A DNA stretch of 64,000 nt. Source: Laburnicola sp. R22_1. Taxonomy: Eukaryota; Ascomycota; Dothideomycetes; Pleosporales; Didymosphaeriaceae. The translations under genes and the position numbers were made by a program. A model generated the notes under the pieces. That model did not search any database. It saw only the letters and a list, made by a program, of their open reading frames with translations, and had not been told where the DNA came from. Shown here in pieces: positions 58,234 through 64,000 of this stretch (position 1 is the first letter of the stretch; every line of letters begins with the position of its first letter). The DNA is taken from contig JACONQ010000016.1 in the NCBI GenBank assembly GCA_014281115.1, forward strand, positions 558,001 through 622,000. The letters run 5' to 3'.

Positions 58234-59656
58234 ATGAAGTCGCCAGAGAATGATGAACGTCCTTCCACACCAGATCACACACCCAGTCTGTCAGCCTCAG
58301 CGACGGCGGTGAACAGTCCAGCCACGCCCCAGTTTCCGCAACGCGCCGCGCTATCCGACACTACAAGCTTTATGTCCAGTTCGCTTTCAACTGATGACGA
58401 CGAAGAAGATGACGACGAAAGCTTGAGCGAAGAAGATGATCTTCCCGTAGACTCCATACCAGGATGGCCTCGCTTGGCGCAGGTGATGGCGAAGACGCCT
58501 GACTTCGCAGCGTTCCCTCGATTTCGGGACTTGAACGTCAAAAGCCTGTTGTACTATCAGTGCGAGCTCAAAAGTCTTCGAGAGAAGCTCCACGAGCTAG
58601 AACGTCATGATCAAGCTACAGGGAAACCTTACGCCGAGTATGCAGACGATCTTGTCGAAGATGGGATCAAATCGGACCAGTTCAAGGCGATGCAGGATAT
58701 TCGAAAGGTCTTGAAGGAGTACAGTACGTTGCTGGCAATCACTTGAGGCGTCTTCCGGACGACTGACAACATTTTAGACGAGGCATTGCTACAGTACTCT
58801 CAGATATGTGCCCTGCCGGGCCCTGAGCCTTTCAACATGCGCACTCTGCGAAACTGGCTACGGCATGAACGGTGCGGAGACGGCAAGGTTCGCGACCGAC
58901 ATGGCCCAGTGGATACGTGGGGAAAGCTGCGCAAGAACCCCGAGGACAACGTTGGCAGCCTTTGGTCGCAGTTTCGCAAGCTGCTATTGGGTTTTGTTTG
59001 GCCGCGGCCGCCAAAAAGCGAGCTCGACCTGGCGCTCACTGCGCCGCACACCCAAGTAGACGGACTGACTCATTGGGTGGCTTCGGAATTGATTCCCTTC
59101 GGTAGGGCGCTCAAGAAACAACGGAAGCCGAGGGAGGACGCGGGAGATGTAGAGAAGAATGCGGAAAAGAAGAAGAGAGCGGAAGAGAAGGCGCGGAGAA
59201 AAAGCCAGGAGAATACGGTCGTTGATCCGACGACCTGGGTGAGTAAAGTCAAGAAAGAGAAGACGCTGGCGTCGTGGTCAGAGAGCAGCGCTTTGAGATT
59301 CACCTCTGGCATCTCTACCGTGGTTGCTTGTCTGTTGCCAGTCATTGCCATATCGGTCCTGTCACAGCTCCACGGCCTTGAAGACCTGCTTCTTTGCCTC
59401 GCCGGTTTCGCGCTCGTTTTCGCCGTGGGCTTGATCGCTTTGACCCAGGGAACTAGCAAACGGACAGAGATTTTTGGAGCAACTGCAGCGTAGGTTTCTC
59501 CTCTGCCTTGTAACTGTACCGTTAGCTAACCTACGACGCAGATTCTCGGCGGTCATGGTGGTTTTCATTTCAATCCCTCCTGCGCCTGTTATCGTAATGC
59601 CTCCGGGTTCGTCTATGCCGTCAGTGTCCCCTAGTGCAGTGGTGTCGCTTCGATGA
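58234..59656 (+). CDS. DUF6594 family integral membrane protein
   Basis: Exons 58234-58723, 58778-59489 and 59542-59656 give 438 residues. A Ser/Thr-rich leader with an acidic run (DDDEEDDDESLSEEDD) precedes the DUF6594 signature GWPRLAQVMAKTPDFAAFPRFRDLNVKSLLYYQCELKSLREKLHELE. The middle has RTLRNWL and a charged, Lys-rich helix (EKNAEKKKRAEEKARRK). The C-terminus has three hydrophobic segments: GISTVVACLLPVIAISVLSQL, LLLCLAGFALVFAVGLIALT and FSAVMVVFISIP, with the typical TKRTEIFGATAAFSAV loop between the last two. The family is abundant in filamentous ascomycetes and has no established function. The start at 58234 was chosen over an in-frame codon at 58165 because the latter is GTT-adjacent without family support. 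Confidence 0.85.
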
Positions 59657-61017
59657 CCATGGGTACGGCGTGTATTGATAGACGAGAGTGTTTATTTGCA
59701 ACCTTGCAAGCAACGTTGTAATGTGGCAAGAAAGTAGTTGAGGGAACTTTGAGTGCGCTTTCCTTTTGCAGCCGAGGCAGTCACGCACGAGTGACAGCTC
59801 AGGCCAGGGTGCACCTGCATGGTTCCGGGCACGTGAGCCGTTTCTCTCCAGGGCTCCGGCTGTGCAAGTGATTACATTCTTGGTTATCTTGCATGCGTAC
59901 GTGTAGGTTGGAACGAGACTCCAGAGCCTCGTAAAGGGGTGAGTTCGATGTCCGACCGTTACGGATACGACATGGCCAAGGACAAACCCTCCCTTGGATG
60001 CTGTTGATGCAGGACCCAGGTAGCGACCCCAAGTGACTGGTGATCAATTCGAGACTGCTCCACCCAATTCGGAATTGGAGTTGCTAGTTGTTGACGAAGG
60101 CTCCATCTTGGGGCGTGTTGGGGGCCAGAAGCGCTGCGCTGTGCAGTCCTCTCTTGCTGGCCCCCTCTGGCGTCTTCGCAGCAGGCGGTCCAACGTCAGC
60201 CACGGCCAGCCACGGTCCATGTCGTGAAAAGGCCTGACAGCGCATAACGCAGGCGCCCGAATGAGGGCCCTCTACGTTGCGGGTCGGTTTTGAAACCGGC
60301 CGGCCTCCACTCCCCCATCATAAAGGCGCGTCCTCAGCGCTTGCGAGCGTGCTGCCGAGCCAGTCAAGCGGGGTTGTGCTGCCGCCGCCTGCCGTGACCC
60401 GTCCCTTTTTGCATTCTGTCTGTCCTGCTCTCGTCACCACTCGAACCTTCGACCTTCACACGCTCGTTTGCTGTCCTCGCCCCTTCACGTGCGTCTCTCA
60501 CGGCGGGCTGCCCAGAGCCCACCATCCCTCTTCCCGGCACGCCTCGCTCGCACGCGCCCTCTCTCCACGTCCACCACGCCGCTCGAGACTCGAGTCGACA
60601 GCACGGCTAGCCCCTCCGCCGTCCGTCGAGCGTGCTGAAGCCTCGTCGAGTCGCACAGCGCCAAGCTCTCTCTCTTTCTGTCCCTGCGTCTGCCCGCGAG
60701 CTTCTTTCTCCCCCCTCTCTCTCCCTGCGTCTGCCCGCCCGCAGCAACACCGCCAGGCCGTCCGCCGTGCCTCGCGGCCGCCCCCGCCCCTTGATCGCCC
60801 GAGAGGTGCACACCGGCCTCGCTCCCCCACACCGGCACCACGTCTGTGTCGCCCGTCGCCAGCGGTTCTATTGTGTCAGCACCTCTCGCCTTGCTGCCAC
60901 GCCTGCTGCTAGGCCCACTCTCCTCCAGAGCACTGGCCGGAAGCGCGCGTCTCTGAAGAGGCATACATGCAGCATCTCGCGCACGTCGATACACCGCCGC
61001 CGACGGCCCAGCCCAAC
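59657..61017. other. GC-rich upstream region and long 5' leader of the MAPKK gene
   Basis: From about 60300 the sequence becomes CT- and CG-rich, with a partly duplicated pyrimidine tract near 60665-60742 (CCCTGCGTCTGCCCGC twice). This is typical of a long fungal 5' leader. Long frames at 60277-60912 and 60485-61048 are low-complexity and overlap antisense. Confidence 0.45.
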
Positions 61018-62563
61018 ATGTCCTCACCTGCACCCCTCCTCCGGCCACCTATCCCCGGCGCCCGCACCCAGAGCGGTGGCCGCACACCACGCCTGGGGCT
61101 CTCGATACCCCCCTCGCCCCATGCGCGGCCTGTCGTGAATGGCACCACCGACGGCCTGACCCTTGCCAAACCCGCCCCTCCCCGGTTGCACCTCTCAACG
61201 CCCATGGGCACCAGTCACACTCCGCAAGAAGGTCGGCCTCACCCCAGAGGACTCCCACCGCTGCAGATCGGCGCCGGCCTCTCCGCAGGAGGTTCCAGCG
61301 ATGCAAGCGCGCATTCAAGATCAGGGAGCTTCGGCGAAGTGCAAGCAACTGGCTCGGCGTCGTCGTACTCGGGTGCTCCTTGTTTCCCAGGCCTCCAGAG
61401 GGCCCAGGGTTCGGATCCCACCTCTGCGATATCACAGGGCGGCAGTGAAAGTGCTCCGTCAATGGAAAGGGAAAGCAGCAGCCACCCATTGCCCGACCTG
61501 GATCAGATGGCTGCCGACAAAGGTGCGCCATTGGACGTGGAAGACCTTGACGACATGGGTTGGAAAGCAGCTTCTGCAAAGGGTCTTATTGAAGAGAAAG
61601 GCAGTCTTGGAGAAGGCGCTGGGGGAGCAGTAAACAGGTGCATATTGAAGAGCGCAAAGACGCTTTTTGCCCTCAAGGTACTACCTCTTTTTCCATCGCC
61701 CTGCCGTTACTGATTGGCCTCGCAGATCATTACGACAAATCCTGACCCGGATGTCAAGAAGCAGATATTGCGCGAGCTTGAGTTCAACAAAAATTGCGCC
61801 AGTGACCACATCTGCCGCTACTACGGTGCTTTTGTGGATGACACCACCGGAACCATCAGCATTGCCATGGAATTCTGCGAAGGTGGCTCTCTGGACTCTG
61901 TCTATCGCGAAGTCAAGAAGCTAGGAGGCAGGACTGGTGAGAAGGTGCTTGGTAAAGTAGCCGAAGGCGTTCTCAATGGCCTCACCTACCTCCATGGTCA
62001 TCGCATCATTCACCGAGACATCAAACCGAGCAACATCCTCCTTTGCCGCAATGGTCAAGTCAAGCTGTGTGACTTCGGTGTGTCTGGCGAATTTGGCACC
62101 AAAGGAGACGCCAACACCTTCATTGGGACGTCATACTACATGGCACCTGAGCGGATTACCGGACAGAGCTACACCATCACTAGCGACGTCTGGAGCTTAG
62201 GCGTCACTTTGTTGGAAGTTGCGCAGCATCGATTCCCGTTCCCTGCTGACGGCACGGAGATGAATCCACGCGCTGGCCTGATTGATCTGCTAACATACAT
62301 TGTGCGACAACCGATTCCAAAGTTGAAAGATGAGCCAGAGAATGGTATCAAGTGGTCTGAGAATTTTAAATACTTTATCGAGTGTTGGTGAGTTTGACGC
62401 TGCTAGTCCACGATATGATGCTAACTTGAGCAGTCTTGAAAAGGAGCCTCCTCGGCGAGCCTCACCCTGGCGCATGCTCGAACACCCTTGGATGTTCGAG
62501 ATGAAGACGAAGAAAGTCAACATGGCCCATTTCCTTAAACAAGTGTGGGATTGGAAGGACTGA
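61018..62563 (+). CDS. mkk1: MAP kinase kinase of the cell-wall-integrity pathway (Mkk1/2 type)
   Basis: Exons 61018-61677, 61726-62387 and 62434-62563 give 483 residues. The Pro/Ser-rich N-terminus reads [34 protein letters not shown], as in fungal Mkk1/MkkA; an in-frame Met at 60967 would add 17 residues. The kinase domain starts at [19 protein letters not shown], with the ATP-binding lysine in [36 protein letters not shown] as activation segment, and [37 protein letters not shown]. The last block is close to identical among Mkk1 orthologues. It should be activated by the MAPKKK Bck1 and phosphorylate the MAP kinase Slt2/MpkA in response to cell-wall stress. Introns are 48 and 46 bp. Confidence 0.93.
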
Positions 62564-63348
62564 TTCATTAAAATTCAACCATTTTAATTTAGCGAGCGTC
62601 TCTTGCCTACAGCGACGCTCTACTGGATTTTGGGAACCATACCTAGGGTCGCGTGCTGGGCATAGACTAAGGGAAGACGGCTTTATTCGGGTCCATTTAG
62701 CGGAAAAGGCGGAGGACAGCATCGTCATCGGCATGCATAGGAGATTTGATACGGAGTTTTAACGTGGTATAATGGATTGCTATGGGCATCAAACGAGTAC
62801 GAGGGGCGAGGAGCTTTCCAGGGAACTGGGTTGATCGACCCGTTGATCACCATGATATGGCATGGGCAGGCGTTTCGTGTTGTCCTGTTATGCAAGGTAG
62901 CATGTTCTGAGTGCAGGATACCGTATAAACTAAGAGATACCAAACGCAAGGTGAAAAGTTGAGCATAATGTGCTTCCTGTTCTTGGACTCTTATCTCCTA
63001 CATGCATCCGCAAGCAACTCCAAACTCTTGTCTGTCTCGAGGTGCCTGCCATGTTTGGCTGATTGGCTATCCGGAAGAACAGTCGGCCCGCTGTTTTTCC
63101 GATAACCCAATACCTGTCGGAATTCAATGTTGAGTCAGAAGAGGGTCACTGGGTCAACTCTTGCACCTTGTCGCAGGACATCGTACCGGTCAATTCTAGC
63201 CTTTCGGCTCCTCTACATCTTGACTCGATCAAGACCAGTGCAATACCTGCCGATCACCATCTAGAATTCATCGCAACTTGGGCAGTTTACCCCACCAAGC
63301 CGCAGCCCGCCGCTTTCTGCCCCCGTCTAGCGACAACAAGAGCCCGCC
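62564..63348. other. Intergenic region
   Basis: MAPKK gene 3' flank and promoter of the PheRS gene. Nothing else is recognised. Confidence 0.4.
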
Positions 63349-64000
63349 ATGCCTACCATCACGGTAGACAAGGCTGATCTCTTCAAGGAGCTTGGCCGAG
63401 AGTACACGACTGAAGAGTTCGACGAACTATGTTTTGAATTCGGGATCGAGCTTGACGAGGACACGAGCCAGAGCACAAAGCCTGAGGTCCAAGCGCAGGC
63501 GCCACAGCTCAAGATCGAAATACCTGCGAATCGATATGACATGCTCTGTTTCGAGGGCATTGCGTTGAATTTGAAGGTCTTCTTGGAGAAGCAGCAGCTG
63601 CCGAAGTGGTCGCTTAGCCCGCCTGCGTCTGGGGAGCTCGAGATGCTCACCGTCAAGGAGGAGGTGGGTCGGTGATGGGCTACTTGCGCCATAGTACGGA
63701 AGCGCTAATCGTGCGCCAGACAACGAAGATCAGGCCGTTGATCTCGGGCGTCGTGTTACGGAACATCAAGTTCACCCAAGAGCGCTATGACTCTTTCATA
63801 GCTCTGCAGGACAAACTCCACCAGAACCTGGCGCGACAGAGGACATTGGTCTCTATTGGAACCCACGACCTCGACAGTATGTTTGCGTACAAGGCCATGC
63901 GAGGAAGCTTGACTGACGGCAGGCAGCGATCAAAGGTCCCTTCACATACGAGGCTCTCCCGCCTGAGCAGATTGAATTCGTCCCTCTGAACCAGACCCAG
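63349..64000 (+). CDS. frs1: Cytosolic phenylalanyl-tRNA synthetase beta subunit (5' part)
   Basis: Exons 63349-63663, 63720-63876 and 63927 to beyond the window edge; 182 residues are visible. The N-terminus [36 protein letters not shown] is followed by [25 protein letters not shown], the eukaryotic PheRS beta B1 domain. Then come [74 protein letters not shown]. It forms an alpha2-beta2 enzyme that charges tRNA-Phe in the cytosol. Truncation is only by the window edge. Introns are 56 and 50 bp. Confidence 0.94.

Noticed and set aside
60277..61048. Long frames in the CT-rich leader of the MAPKK gene
   Set aside because: Low-complexity pyrimidine-rich sequence with overlapping antisense frames; best read as a 5' untranslated leader.

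Overview
This is a filamentous ascomycete (Pezizomycotina) nuclear chromosome segment, probably from the Dothideomycetes, although that last step is only an inference. The evidence is single genes rather than operons, short introns of about 46-60 bp with GT...YAG ends and CTAAC-type branch sites, and fungal families such as XlnR, PacC, HET, DUF6594 and fungal myotubularin. Twenty protein-coding genes are supported; the last one runs off the right edge. Exon coordinates below come from my own reading, checked by frame closure and family alignment from memory. No transcript data or database search was used. | Layout: 0-6 kb holds an Ark1/Prk1-type kinase, a 170-bp foldback repeat and a Ure2-like glutathione transferase. 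6-9.6 kb is gene-free. 9.6-16.8 kb holds a metabolic neighbourhood: the (hemi)cellulase regulator XlnR, a DHDPS-family aldolase, and a divergent Gfo/Idh/MocA oxidoreductase. 17.5-30.2 kb is housekeeping: branchpoint-bridging protein, myotubularin phosphatase, ribosomal protein S3, an SLC35F6-like transporter, and an AAA ATPase whose frame is broken by one TAG codon. 30.2-35.4 kb is accessory-looking: an AT-rich insert between 18-bp direct repeats, a Dal5-type MFS permease with a GC-AG intron, and a 347-bp nested-hairpin element with 27-bp terminal inverted repeats. 35.4-42.1 kb holds a coiled-coil protein of unknown function and a HET-domain protein. 42.9-50.7 kb holds ribosomal protein S12, a ferric-reductase-like flavocytochrome, a nucleoside hydrolase built from microexons, a secreted GH10 xylanase and a GRGGAGN-repeat (DUF3602) protein. 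51.4-64 kb holds PacC, a retropepsin-fold protein, a DUF6594 membrane protein, the cell-wall-integrity MAPKK, and the start of PheRS beta. | Connections: XlnR and a GH10 xylanase, a classical XlnR target type, lie in the same window, with one GGCTAAA-type site upstream of the xylanase. PacC has at least six GCCAAG-type sites within about 1 kb upstream, consistent with autoregulation. No complete new defence or biosynthetic cluster is visible. The most unusual signals are the nested-hairpin element, the single-codon disruption of the AAA ATPase, the 6/10/15-nt microexons and the foldback element.
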